A stretch of 64,000 nt of DNA from Verrucomicrobiota bacterium (GCA_003402735.1 QQNE01000009.1:1-64000), one strand, 5' to 3'. Shown: positions 23,438 through 32,090, numbered from the stretch's first letter. A program made the numbers and translations. Notes: generated by a model not told the origin, from the letters alone.

Positions 23438-24185
23438 TCTCCGGGAGGTGGCGCGTCTCGTCCGCCAAATCCTTCCCTCCTCCGGCCAAGCATCGGGTTC
23501 CGCCCCGCCCGCCTCTCCCCCGGCGGTCCCGCTCGTTCCCTCGGGCCCGCAATTCCCCTGGGAAGCCGGTCCCGACGCGGACTTCCCGGACCTGGACGAT
23601 CTCGATCCAGGCCCGGAAAGCGACCTCCAACTGCCGGCCGACCCGGAGCTGGAACGGCTCGCCCAACTCCCCTCGGAGGAGATCAGGCACCGGGCCACCC
23701 GGGCCATGAAGGCCCTGCGCGCCGTCGCCAGCCAACGGCCGCCCGCCACTCCCGGTCCGCAACCTCCGCGTCCCTCCAGCCCGCCCGGGAACGCCACCGG
23801 ATTCCACATCCCCGAGACCCGATTGCGGGAGCGGCTGCTGGCTTATGCCAACTGGGTCACCGCGGTCACCGGCTGCGTCTCCCTGCGCATCGTCGATCCA
23901 CAGGGCTATTCCCTCCTGGAACGCGAAGGGGAAAATGATCCCGGCATGGTCGACTGCGCCCTCAAACTCATCGCCACCTTGGAACAGGCTCGCTCCCGCA
24001 TGCAACCAGACGCGGTCGGCGCCGGACTGTATGTGCCGCTCGGAGACGACGAATGGCTCGGCGTCTTGGAATGCGAGAGCGCTGCGGGCCGCCTCTGTCT
24101 TTCCCTGATCACCCGCGCCCCCCTCTCCAAAGCGGCCGCCGCCGAACTCACCGAAACCCTGCGCCGCACCGTTGATCCCGGCTGA
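23412..24185 (+). CDS. Putative Roadblock/LC7-like partner of the ParA-like ATPase
   Basis: A 257-residue protein in two parts. Residues 1-135 are Pro/Ser/Asp rich and probably disordered, with a short helical segment (LERLAQLPSEEIRHRATRAMKALRAV). Residues ~140-250 look like a compact alpha/beta fold: TRLRERLLAYANWVTAVTGC, VSLRIVDPQGYSLLE, a long helix, VGAGLYVPLGDDEWLGVLECES, LCLSLITRAPLS and a final helix. That order resembles Roadblock/LC7 proteins, which partner with small GTPases and other switch proteins, but the match is by eye. The 26-base overlap with the ParA-like gene points to coordinated production. Confidence 0.55.
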   Translation: MASSDSWIDLREVARLVRQILPSSGQASGSAPPASPPAVPLVPSGPQFPWEAGPDADFPDLDDLDPGPESDLQLPADPELERLAQLPSEEIRHRATRAMKALRAVASQRPPATPGPQPPRPSSPPGNATGFHIPETRLRERLLAYANWVTAVTGCVSLRIVDPQGYSLLEREGENDPGMVDCALKLIATLEQARSRMQPDAVGAGLYVPLGDDEWLGVLECESAAGRLCLSLITRAPLSKAAAAELTETLRRTVDPG

Positions 24186-24448
24186 AGCCGAAGCGGTCTC
24201 GCAGGTCCGCGGGCCAATTTGGCTCGACCAAAGCTTCAGGTGCGACGAAATCGCCCGCTGCGCGCGTCATTTTGGCTCGACTCCACGGCCAAGCCCATCG
24301 TTCGGACGCTTGCTTATTTCGCATAACATGCTGCGAATCAGTGAGTTGCACCTAAAGAAACCCGAATGGCACGCTTTCGGCTTGTCGCGATGCGCCCCCC
24401 AAACTTTCAGAAACCAAACCACCAGACCTACAACCCGAAACAAACGAC
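24186..24448 (+). promoter_or_regulatory. groES upstream region with an 11-base direct repeat
   Basis: TTTGGCTCGAC occurs exactly twice, at 24218-24228 and 24271-24281, on the same strand 53 bases apart, about 170-230 bases before groES. No CIRCE-type TTAGCACTC inverted repeat and no clear sigma-32 promoter are visible. The repeats are candidates for a heat-shock control site, but nothing links them to a known regulator. No gene is present in the interval. Confidence 0.35.
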
Positions 24449-24742
24449 ATGAGTGCCAAGATCAAACCATTGGGTGCCCGAGTTCTTGTTCGTCGGCTCG
24501 ACGCCGAAGAGAAGAGCGCCGGGGGAATCATCATTCCGGATGCCGCCAAGGAGAAGCCCCAGGAGGCGGAAGTGCTCGAACTGGGAACGGGCGGCAAGGA
24601 CGAAGAGGGAAACGAGATCGTCTTCCACGTCAAGAAAGGTGACCGTGTGCTCATCTCCAAATACGGCGGCACCGAGGTGAAACTCAACGGGGATCCGGTT
24701 GTGATCCTCAAGCAGGACGAAATCCTCGCCATTTTCAACTGA
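24449..24742 (+). CDS. groES: Co-chaperonin GroES
   Basis: A 97-residue co-chaperonin that caps the GroEL folding chamber. The N-terminal IKPLGARVLVRRLDAEEKSAGGIIIPDAAKEKPQEAEVLELG includes the mobile loop (about 17-32) with its GGIIIPD hydrophobic tripeptide, followed by GDRVLISKYGGTEVKLNGDPVVILKQDEILAIF. Length and motifs are canonical. It is the first gene of the groES-groEL operon, 39 bases ahead of groEL. Confidence 0.97.
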   Translation: MSAKIKPLGARVLVRRLDAEEKSAGGIIIPDAAKEKPQEAEVLELGTGGKDEEGNEIVFHVKKGDRVLISKYGGTEVKLNGDPVVILKQDEILAIFN

Positions 24743-24781
24743 ACGAACTGACAACCCAACGAACCGAAACCGACCGAAACC

Positions 24782-26407
24782 ATGTCTGCGAAGAAACTGA
24801 TTTTTGATGAGAGCGCCCGGCAGAAGCTCCTGACCGGCGCCGAGATCCTCGCCAAGGCGGTCAAGTCCACCCTCGGACCTGCCGGCCGCAACGTCGTGCT
24901 CTCCAAGAAGTGGGGCGCTCCCACCGTGACCAAGGATGGTGTCACCGTGGCCAAGGAAATCGAACTGCCCGATGCCGTCGAGGACATGGGCGCCAAGCTC
25001 ATCCGCGAAGTCGCCTCTAAGACCAACGACGTGGCCGGTGACGGCACCACCACGGCCACCGTGCTCGCGGAATCGATTTTCCGCCAGGGCTTGAAGAGCG
25101 TCACCTCCGGCAGCAACCCGATCAGCTTGCAGCGCGGCATCCTCAAAGGGGCCAACGCCGTGGCCGCGGAACTTTCCAACCTCTCCAAAAAGGTGAAGGG
25201 CTCCAAGGAAATCGCCCAAGTGGCCACCGTCTCCGCCAACTGGGATGCCTCCATCGGCAACATCATCGCCGAGGCCATGGACAAGGTCGGCAAGGATGGC
25301 ACCATCACCGTGGAAGAGGCCAAGTCGATCGACACCACCCTCGAAGTGGTCGACGGCATGCAGTTCGACAAGGGTTACCTCTCGCCCTACTTCGTGACCG
25401 ATTCCGAGGGCATGGAGGCGGTTCTGGACAACCCTTACATCCTCATCTACGAGAAAAAGCTGAGCAACCTGCGCGACCTCATCCCGCTGCTGGAAAAAGT
25501 CAGCCAAGCCGGGCGCCCGCTGCTCATCATCTCTGAAGATGTCGAGGGAGAAGCCCTTGCCACCCTCGTGGTGAACAAGATTCGCGGCACCCTCCACGTC
25601 TGCGCCGTCAAGGCCCCGGGCTTTGGTGACCGCCGCAAGGCCATGCTGGAAGACATCGCCATCCTCACCGGCGGCCAATTCCTCACCGAAGATCTCGGCA
25701 TGAAACTCGAGAATGTCCAGGTGGGCGATCTCGGTCAGGCCAAGCGGATCACGGTCGACAAGGAATCGACCACCATCCTCGAGGGCAAGGGCAAGAGCGA
25801 TGCCATCAAGGGCCGCGTCAGCCAGATCCGCCGCCAAATCGAGGAAACCACCTCCGACTACGATCGCGAGAAACTCCAGGAACGCCTCGCCAAACTGGCG
25901 GGCGGCGTGGCCGTCATCCACGTCGGTGCGGCCACCGAGCCGGAAATGAAGGAGAAAAAGGCCCGCGTCGAGGACGCCCTCCATGCCACCCGCGCTGCGG
26001 TGGAAGAAGGCATCGTTCCCGGCGGCGGCACCGCCTTGCTCCGGGCCCAAAAGGCGCTCGATGCCCTCAAGTTGGAAGGAGACGAAGCCATCGGCGTCCA
26101 GATCGTGCGCCGCGCCATCGAGGAACCTCTCCGCGCCCTGGCCGAAAACGCCGGGCTGGAAGGCTCTCTCATCGTCGGCCGGGTCCGTGAGAAATCCGGC
26201 AACGTCGGCTTCAATGTGGCCACCCAACAATACGAGGACCTCGTCAAGGCGGGCGTCGTCGATCCCTGCAAAGTGACCCGGACCGCCCTTCTCAATGCGG
26301 CCTCCGTCGCCGGTCTCCTCCTCACCACCGAGGCGGTCATCTTCGACAAGCCCGAAGAGAAGAAACCCGCCGCCGGCGGTGGTCACCACGATCACGACGA
26401 CTATTGA
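24782..26407 (+). CDS. groEL: Chaperonin GroEL
   Basis: A 541-residue chaperonin that refolds proteins in the cytoplasm together with GroES. Clear signatures: [32 protein letters not shown], the ATP-site [36 protein letters not shown] in the apical domain, and [16 protein letters not shown]. Instead of the usual C-terminal Gly-Gly-Met repeats the tail is [17 protein letters not shown], short and His/Asp-rich, which could bind metal. The initial motif [20 protein letters not shown] is intact. The transcript ends at the strong terminator at 26481. Confidence 0.97.
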   Translation: MSAKKLIFDESARQKLLTGAEILAKAVKSTLGPAGRNVVLSKKWGAPTVTKDGVTVAKEIELPDAVEDMGAKLIREVASKTNDVAGDGTTTATVLAESIFRQGLKSVTSGSNPISLQRGILKGANAVAAELSNLSKKVKGSKEIAQVATVSANWDASIGNIIAEAMDKVGKDGTITVEEAKSIDTTLEVVDGMQFDKGYLSPYFVTDSEGMEAVLDNPYILIYEKKLSNLRDLIPLLEKVSQAGRPLLIISEDVEGEALATLVVNKIRGTLHVCAVKAPGFGDRRKAMLEDIAILTGGQFLTEDLGMKLENVQVGDLGQAKRITVDKESTTILEGKGKSDAIKGRVSQIRRQIEETTSDYDREKLQERLAKLAGGVAVIHVGAATEPEMKEKKARVEDALHATRAAVEEGIVPGGGTALLRAQKALDALKLEGDEAIGVQIVRRAIEEPLRALAENAGLEGSLIVGRVREKSGNVGFNVATQQYEDLVKAGVVDPCKVTRTALLNAASVAGLLLTTEAVIFDKPEEKKPAAGGGHHDHDDY

Positions 26408-26480
26408 TCGGACCAGAACCCGTTTGACCCCTGATCTTCCCGGTGCACCACCACCGGAGGAGTGAGCGGGTCGGCTCAGG

Positions 26481-26511
26481 CCGGGAGGGGGCGACCCTCC
26501 CGGTTTTTTTG
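26481..26511 (+). terminator. Intrinsic terminator of groES-groEL
   Basis: CCGGGAGGG (26481-26489), a five-base loop, CCCTCCCGG (26495-26503), then seven T (26504-26510). The nine-pair GC stem with T-run is a textbook rho-independent terminator, 74 bases after the groEL stop. Confidence 0.92.
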
Positions 26512-26581
26512 TTTGTCGTTTGGCAAATCCCGGGGATCCAGGCTTGCGCCTTCGCCCACATCACTCTACTTCTGCGATTTG

Positions 26582-27328
26582 ATGGCGGACACGGAGAAAG
26601 CGGACGGGGCGCAATGGAGCGGTCTCGGGGATGCGGCGGCCGCTGCCTTGGAAACCCGCAGCTACAGGAAAGCGGCCCTCGCGGAGCGGTTGGCCGGAAG
26701 CGGTGCCGAGGCCGGAGAATTATTGGCCCGGCAAGGGCTGGAATCGGTCTGGATCCCCGGAGTGGAAATTTTTCGACGAACCGTTTATCAACAGCGTCAC
26801 CGCGGTTATTTCGCCGAGTTGGCACGGGGCACCGAAGGAATTTTGCACGAGATCGGATTCTGGCCGCGGCAATGGGCCACCGCCCTGATGTTTGCCGGCA
26901 CCGCGAAAGGCTTCCACATTCATCCGCCGCACATTCCCGGAGGAGAGGATCCCGCGCAGTGGATGCGGCGCCTGTTTGTCCAGGAACCGGAGCGCTACGA
27001 CTTGCGGCCCTACGACAAGGAGCAGTGGGATGTCATGTTCATCCTGCACGGCATCAGCGAGATGTTTCTGATCGATGAACGGGTCGGCATGCCGCGCCGC
27101 AAGATGCGGTTCTTCATCGAGGGTGATCAGATGCCGGGCCCCAACAATGTGGCGGTGGTCATCCCACCCGGCGTGGCCCATGCCTTGCGCCCGGCCTCGT
27201 CCGGGGATCTCATCATGGTTTACGGCACCAGCACCGTCTTTCGCCCGAACTTCGAAGGCAGGATCCGCAGCGGCATCGAGCAGGCATTTCCCCCGGAAGA
27301 TTGGCAGGCTTGGTGGGACGCATCATGA
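26582..27328 (+). CDS. RmlC-like cupin (dTDP-sugar epimerase-like)
   Basis: A 248-residue protein. Its central part has the RmlC/cupin pattern: GTAKGFHIHPPHIPGG (two His), WDVMFILHGISEMFLIDERVGMPRRK, FFIEGDQMPGPNNVAVVIPPGVAHALRPASSGDLIMVYGTSTVF and FEGRIRSGIEQAFPPEDWQAWW. dTDP-4-dehydrorhamnose 3,5-epimerases share the FHxH and PPGVAHA motifs, but here the N-terminal ~80 residues are extra, so a related nucleotide-sugar enzyme is a cautious call. I chose ATG 26582 because it follows the groEL terminator; the longer frame runs through that terminator. Its stop overlaps the ABC exporter start as ATGA. Confidence 0.7.
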   Translation: MADTEKADGAQWSGLGDAAAAALETRSYRKAALAERLAGSGAEAGELLARQGLESVWIPGVEIFRRTVYQQRHRGYFAELARGTEGILHEIGFWPRQWATALMFAGTAKGFHIHPPHIPGGEDPAQWMRRLFVQEPERYDLRPYDKEQWDVMFILHGISEMFLIDERVGMPRRKMRFFIEGDQMPGPNNVAVVIPPGVAHALRPASSGDLIMVYGTSTVFRPNFEGRIRSGIEQAFPPEDWQAWWDAS

Positions 27329-29169
27329 CCGATTCCTTTCCCCGCACCCCCCCGCCCGGCGGGAACCGGCCGCCCTTTGATCCGGCCCGGATCACCCGCG
27401 CCCGGCTCTTGGCCTATCTGTCCCCCCAACGCTTCTCGTTTGCGGTCACCGTTCTTTCGGGCATCGGCGCGGGTTTGGCTCCGCTGGCGCTGCTGAGCGG
27501 TTGGAGTTTTCTCCTCACGGCCGTTTGGGGAACTTCCCCGATGATGGAATCCCTCCTCCCGGACTGGCCCCGCCCACTGGCTTATGCCGCCCTTGGCGCC
27601 CTGCTCCCCGCCCTCATGTTGGTCAGGGGTGGCCTCGTCGCGCTCCACCGGCAAGGCCTGTTCCAGGCAGGTCACCAAATCCTGCACGGCCTGCGCAGCG
27701 ATCTGTTCGCCAATCTGATGCGGCAGAGCACCGGTTTTTATCAACCCGCCAAAACCGGCGAACTAATCCAGTTGCTCTTCCACCAGACCCGGCTCGTCCA
27801 GTCCGGAGCCACCCGCCTCCTCGACGCGGCGACCCTCCAGGCCACGTCCGTCCTCGGCATCGTCGGCTTTCTGCTGCTCCGTGACTGGGGTTACGCGGTG
27901 GGCAGCCTGCTCCTCCTCTGCGCCGCCCTGCCACTGGTGCGGAGCTTTCGGGAACGGACCCGCCAAACCGCCGCCACCGAGGAAGCGGACACGGCGGCCC
28001 ACGTCCGGGCCACCCAGGAAGTCCTCGGCGGCATCCGCCTGGTCAAGACCCTCGCCCGGGAAAGGTCCGAACAGGAACGGTTTCTCCGGGCCGATCTCCG
28101 CACCTTGGCCCATGCCGCCCAAGGGCACCGCGCCACCGCCCTCACCGCCCCACTGCTCGCCTCCCTCGCGGTGGTCGGACTCGCCGCCGGTCTTGTCTAC
28201 GCCAAGCTCACCGCCATGAGCCCCGCCCAGTTTCTGGTGCTCAACACCGCCCTGGCCGCCCTCTGCCCACCCCTCAGGGCCCTGAGCCAGACCCGCAGCC
28301 AACTCGAACCCATGCTCACGGCCTGCGCCAAGGTTTTTGAATTCATCGACCGCAAACCCGAAGTATGCGATGCCGAGGACGCGACTCCCTTGCAGCAGCC
28401 CCGGGGCGAAATCATCCTTTCCGGGGTTCGGTTCGCCTACCCGGAAGCGCCGCAGGATGCCCTGAGGGACTGCAGCGCCATCTTCCGACCCGGCCGCGTC
28501 CACGCCCTGGCAGGATGGCCGGGAAGCGGAAAATCAACGCTGCTCTCCCTGATCCTCCGCTTTCACGACCCGCGCGACGGATCGATCTCCCTGGACGGCA
28601 CCGACCTCCGGCAAATCACCCAGGACTCCCTCAGGAATCACATCACCGTGGTCAACCAGGATCTCTTCCTTTTCCGGGACACCATCCGCAACAACATCCT
28701 CTACGGCAGACCCAACGCTTCTGAGGACGAAGTCATCGCCGCTGCCCAACGCGCCTCGGCCCACGAATTCATCCTGGACTTGCCCGGCGGCTACGACGCC
28801 GTGGTCGGTGAACCCGGGTGCATCCTCTCCGGTGGTCGACAACAACGCATCGCTCTGGCCCGGGCCTTCCTTCGCCAAGCACCCATCCTGTTGCTGGACG
28901 ACACCTATTTCTCGCTCGACCCGGAATCGGAGCAGAAAATCGAGGCGGCCATCGATGAACTCTGCCGCGGAAAAACCGTGATCGCCATCCCTCACCGCCT
29001 CTCCAGCCTGCTCAAGGCCGACGAAATCTTTGTTCTCGATGCGGGACAAATCGTCGACAGCGGCCGTCACGAGGAATTGCTGGCCCGATGCGAAGTCTAC
29101 CGTCAGCTCTGCGAACGTCACTTTCGCGCCCCCGACCTTGCCACGCCCGCCACGATGGCTACTTTGTGA
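27325..29169 (+). CDS. ABC exporter (fused membrane and ATPase domains) with altered catalytic position
   Basis: A 614-residue half-transporter of the MsbA type. About six membrane segments occupy residues ~25-320 (AVTVLSGIGAGLAPLALLSG, LAYAALGALLPALMLVRGG and others). The ATPase has Walker A GWPGSGKST at 397-405, Q-loop VVNQDLFLF, signature LSGGRQQRIALARAF, Walker B ILLLD with D525, and H-loop IPHRLSSL. Position 526, normally the catalytic Glu, is Asp, and the D-loop is FSLD instead of SALD, so ATP hydrolysis may be slow. Translational coupling to the cupin gene suggests export of a sugar-modified lipid or polymer, but the substrate is unknown. Confidence 0.82.
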   Translation: MTDSFPRTPPPGGNRPPFDPARITRARLLAYLSPQRFSFAVTVLSGIGAGLAPLALLSGWSFLLTAVWGTSPMMESLLPDWPRPLAYAALGALLPALMLVRGGLVALHRQGLFQAGHQILHGLRSDLFANLMRQSTGFYQPAKTGELIQLLFHQTRLVQSGATRLLDAATLQATSVLGIVGFLLLRDWGYAVGSLLLLCAALPLVRSFRERTRQTAATEEADTAAHVRATQEVLGGIRLVKTLARERSEQERFLRADLRTLAHAAQGHRATALTAPLLASLAVVGLAAGLVYAKLTAMSPAQFLVLNTALAALCPPLRALSQTRSQLEPMLTACAKVFEFIDRKPEVCDAEDATPLQQPRGEIILSGVRFAYPEAPQDALRDCSAIFRPGRVHALAGWPGSGKSTLLSLILRFHDPRDGSISLDGTDLRQITQDSLRNHITVVNQDLFLFRDTIRNNILYGRPNASEDEVIAAAQRASAHEFILDLPGGYDAVVGEPGCILSGGRQQRIALARAFLRQAPILLLDDTYFSLDPESEQKIEAAIDELCRGKTVIAIPHRLSSLLKADEIFVLDAGQIVDSGRHEELLARCEVYRQLCERHFRAPDLATPATMATL

Positions 29170-29187
29170 GGTTTGTTGACCTGAACC

Positions 29188-29496
29188 ATGGACTTGTTTG
29201 CATCTGGCACCCCACCCGACGGTGATTCTGCGGAAGCCAATTACTCTCGCGAACTGATCGACGCCATTTGGCGCGAGGCGGACGGAATCGAAGGCAATGA
29301 CCCGGAACTCTGGCGCAAGGATGAATATGGAGCCTGGATCTACCGATTGGATTACGGGCGGCCCGGATCCAACTTCGGCTGGCAGATCGCACCGCGGGGC
29401 CGGGACCTGCGCCCGCTGCACTGGCAAAACGCCGGGGCAATGGAAAGCCCTCCAGCTCGGGAGGACGACCAGGATACGTTCGACCTCTTCAGCTGA
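29188..29496 (+). CDS. Small degenerate HNH-like protein
   Basis: A 102-residue protein. Its core, LWRKDEYGAWIYRLDYGRPG then SNFGWQIAPRGRDLRPLHWQN, follows a small HNH-like family I recall in which GWEIDHI and the LRPLHWQNN motif frame the nuclease site. Here the Asp-His pair is replaced (GWQIAPR), so nuclease activity is doubtful. The ends are acidic (DDQDTFDLFS). It lies 18 bases after the ABC exporter gene, the last of that operon, and ends 21 bases before the convergent M48 protease gene. The family assignment is by motif memory. Confidence 0.55.
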   Translation: MDLFASGTPPDGDSAEANYSRELIDAIWREADGIEGNDPELWRKDEYGAWIYRLDYGRPGSNFGWQIAPRGRDLRPLHWQNAGAMESPPAREDDQDTFDLFS

Positions 29497-29517
29497 AACG
29501 CGCGTTCCCGGGCCCGC

Positions 29518-30426
29518 TCAACGCGGCTGCACTCTCAGAGCTTTGGGCACCGACGGAAGCACCTCGCCGGGCACCTTGGCCGGGGACGGCGGAACCACCT
29601 GTGCCGGTTTGACTCCGGGAGCCGGGGCGGGTTTTTTGAGTTCCGCCCTGGCGGATGGCAAGTAAGCCCGCAGTTCCTCGATCCGCTTTTCGTCCACCGG
29701 GTGCGTGCTCAAAAACGCGGGCAGACTGGGTCCGCCGGACTGGCTCTTGTAAGCCGCGAAACGCACCCAGAGGTTGACGGATTCCTGGGGATCATAACCG
29801 GCCCTCGCCATGTAGGAGGCTCCCAACTTGTCCGCCTGCAACTCCTGCCCCCGGGAAAACTTGAGCAGGCGCAAGGTCGCCGCCCCTTGCGTGATTCCCT
29901 GGGCCATCTCCGGACGCATCCCGGTCTTCTTCTCCAGAATCTTGCCGGCCACGGCTCCCACTGCGGCCCCCGCCACTCCCTGGGTGATCCGCTGCCCGGA
30001 ATGCCGCGCCGTCACGTGGCCAAGCTCATGACCCAGCACCGCCGCCAGCTGCGCATCGTTCTGCACCACCTTGAACAGACCCGTGTGCACCCCCACCTTC
30101 CCGCCCGGCAACGCAAACGCATTGGGTGTGCCGTCTTCAAAGAGGACAAACTCCCACTTCGCATTCGGCACCTGCACCACCGGAACCAGACGCCTGGCCA
30201 CGCGCTGCACGGCCTCGTAATTCGCACCGCTCTTCACCGTTTTCTTGTCGCGCTTGTAGATCTCAAACTGCTCGACCCCCATCGCCGCCTCCTTCTCGGG
30301 CGAAAGCGCGTTGAAACTCAAGACTCCCCCACCCTCCTGCGCCGGAAGAACCGGGCCCAAAGCCCATGCTGGCCCCATGATCAACGCCAGAACCAATGCC
30401 GCCGTTTTCATCCCTCTCATTTTCAC
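29518..30426 (-). CDS. Periplasmic M48-family metalloprotease
   Basis: A 302-residue protein with signal peptide (TAALVLALIMGPAWALGPVLPA). The peptidase M48 zinc site is LGHELGHVTARH (HELGH at 133-137) with the third ligand expected in SRGQELQADKLG (E195), followed by THPVDEKRIEELRAYLP, typical of LoiP/BepA-like quality-control proteases of the outer-membrane assembly pathway. There is no TPR tail, unlike BepA. The C-terminus is Pro/Lys-rich and probably disordered. The first Met codon at 30426 or the one at 30411 could start translation. It converges on the HNH-like gene and diverges from the alpha/beta hydrolase. Confidence 0.88.
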   Translation of the reverse strand: MKMRGMKTAALVLALIMGPAWALGPVLPAQEGGGVLSFNALSPEKEAAMGVEQFEIYKRDKKTVKSGANYEAVQRVARRLVPVVQVPNAKWEFVLFEDGTPNAFALPGGKVGVHTGLFKVVQNDAQLAAVLGHELGHVTARHSGQRITQGVAGAAVGAVAGKILEKKTGMRPEMAQGITQGAATLRLLKFSRGQELQADKLGASYMARAGYDPQESVNLWVRFAAYKSQSGGPSLPAFLSTHPVDEKRIEELRAYLPSARAELKKPAPAPGVKPAQVVPPSPAKVPGEVLPSVPKALRVQPR

Positions 30427-30493
30427 CCGCCTCTCCCCGGAGGCAACACGTTTTGCGTGACAGACCCACCCTTTGCGGCTTCAAAAGACCATC

Positions 30494-31282
30494 ATGCACC
30501 GCCTGATTCCCCTGTTCCTCGCCTCGATCGCCCTCCTGCCCGCCGCCGCCCAAAACGGCGCTCGCCCTTCCACCTGGCAGGGCCATGAGCGACTGGACTT
30601 CACTGTCCGCGGTCGGGACGGCCTCCTCATCCTACCGGCTCATCCGGCTCCAGGCCTCCCCTGGATCTGGCGGACCGAGTTCTTCGGCCACGAACCCCAG
30701 GCCGACCTCGCCCTGCTCGCCCTCGGATTTCATGTCGCCTATCTCAACGTCCAAAACCTCTACGGCGCTCCAACCGCTCTCGATGCCATGGACGCCTTTT
30801 ATGATCACCTGACCAAAAATCATCACCTCGGTCCCAAGACCGTCCTGGAGGGCTTCAGCCGCGGCGGTCTCTTCGCCCTCAACTGGGCGACACGCCATCC
30901 CGAGCGCGTCGCTTCCCTCTATCTCGACGCCCCCGTCTGCGACTTCAAAAGCTGGCCCGGTGGCCGCGGCAAGGGCAAGGGCTCACCCGCAGATTGGGAA
31001 CGATGCAAGGCCGCTTATGGCCTCACCGAAGCCCAGGCCCTGGCTTACCCACTCAACCCGGTGGACAACCTCGCCCGCCTGGCCGAAGCCAAAATCCCGA
31101 TTGTGACCGTGTGCGGCGAAGCCGATTCGGTCGTTCCCTATCCGGAAAACAGCGGCCTTCTCGCGGAGCGCTATCAAAAACTCGGCGGGCCCATCAAAGT
31201 GATCCTCAAACCGGGAGTCGATCACCACCCACACAGTCTCAAAGATCCGACGCCGATCGTCTCCTTCATCCTGGCGCACTGA
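30494..31282 (+). CDS. Secreted alpha/beta hydrolase
   Basis: A 262-residue exported hydrolase from ATG 30494 (an in-frame codon at 30473 is also possible). The signal peptide is MHRLIPLFLASIALLPAAAQ. The fold is visible from the nucleophile elbow LEGFSRGGLFA (S122), the acid loop VTVCGEADSVVPYPE (D211) and a His near KPGVDHHPHS (about 244-247). The stretch YLDAPVCDFKSWPGGRGKGKG is a lid-like insert. Substrate is unknown; sialate acetylesterase- or carbohydrate esterase-like activity is possible. The stop is followed by a 13-base sequence also found after the MlaD gene at 52007. Confidence 0.8.
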   Translation: MHRLIPLFLASIALLPAAAQNGARPSTWQGHERLDFTVRGRDGLLILPAHPAPGLPWIWRTEFFGHEPQADLALLALGFHVAYLNVQNLYGAPTALDAMDAFYDHLTKNHHLGPKTVLEGFSRGGLFALNWATRHPERVASLYLDAPVCDFKSWPGGRGKGKGSPADWERCKAAYGLTEAQALAYPLNPVDNLARLAEAKIPIVTVCGEADSVVPYPENSGLLAERYQKLGGPIKVILKPGVDHHPHSLKDPTPIVSFILAH

Positions 31283-31319
31283 GAATCTGGGGAAATCCGG
31301 CAGGACTCTTGCGCCACGA

Positions 31320-31985
31320 TCAGCGCTTCTTCACCCGCGCCTCCCTCTTCCCGATCCATTTCCGCAAAAACTTCAGCACCCAGTCGCAATCGTCTGGAAA
31401 CTCGCCCTCGATGACTTCTGCGGCTTCTTCAAAACGTCCCAGTTCCCGGAGAATCTCCGCCTTGGTCAACCGCGAGCCGGGGTCGCCTCCCTGGTTTAAC
31501 TCGAGAAGGGCCTCGAGATTTTCGCGGTGCCGGGCCGTCAGTTCCTTCCTTTTCTTTTTCCGGATGGGATCGTTTCCCTTCCACCAGATCCGGGTCCTGA
31601 GATACTCGAGACGTTTCGGGGAATCCGCCAAACCAGCCTCCAAGGCCTGAAAGTAGTTCTTTTCGGAAGGTGCCTTGGCGAATTCGAGGGCTTCCCAAGC
31701 CTCGTCCTTGCCCTTGAGTTTGCGGCCGGGATAGGTTTCGCCGACTTTCTCCACCTCATCCATCCAGAACAACACCTTCTCCGAGGGACTCTTGCGCAGC
31801 CAGGGTTGATCCGGAAGCATCGGGGCTTCCATCTTTCCGTCGGACCAGAAGATGGCTTCGAACGTGTTGCCTGAGAGAAGGGTTTCCACCTTCAACAGAT
31901 TCTGGCATCCGGGAGCTTTGATGATGCGGATGGGACCGGGCAGCATGACAGCGAGGAGATTTCGGGGTTGGATGGCCGAGGACAA
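31320..31985 (-). CDS. Hypothetical 221-residue protein
   Basis: I do not recognise the family. The N-terminal ~70 residues look like beta-strands (LLAVMLPGPIRIIKAPGCQN then LLKVETLLSGNTFEAIFWSD), and the rest is helical with a basic middle (RKKKRKELTARHRENLEALL) and a TPR-like end (TKAEILRELGRFEEAAEVIE). It has no signal peptide and is probably cytoplasmic. It is convergent with the alpha/beta hydrolase and lies downstream of the HNH nuclease gene on the same strand, separated by about 105 bases. A paralogous family in related genomes is likely but not verified. Confidence 0.6.
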   Translation of the reverse strand: MSSAIQPRNLLAVMLPGPIRIIKAPGCQNLLKVETLLSGNTFEAIFWSDGKMEAPMLPDQPWLRKSPSEKVLFWMDEVEKVGETYPGRKLKGKDEAWEALEFAKAPSEKNYFQALEAGLADSPKRLEYLRTRIWWKGNDPIRKKKRKELTARHRENLEALLELNQGGDPGSRLTKAEILRELGRFEEAAEVIEGEFPDDCDWVLKFLRKWIGKREARVKKR

Positions 31986-32090
31986 GTCCCAGGGATCACC
32001 AGTCTCGTCACCCTAAGCCGACGCCGCAAAAAAAGCAAAGGATCCCCTCTCTTTCTGACCCATCTCGTTCGCGGATGGAGCAGACTCCCT

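Noticed and set aside
24186-24448. CIRCE or sigma-32 control of groES
   Set aside because: I looked for the TTAGCACTC/GAGTGCTAA inverted repeat and a sigma-32-like promoter and saw neither; only the direct repeat is reported.
24428-26395. 655-codon open frame antisense to groES-groEL
   Set aside because: It is an antisense shadow of the highly conserved groEL gene in GC-rich DNA; it has no protein family character and the sense strand is certain.
32025-32090. A-rich run as a minus-strand terminator for the HNH gene
   Set aside because: There is a seven-A run on the plus strand, but no clear stem of adequate length precedes it on the minus strand.
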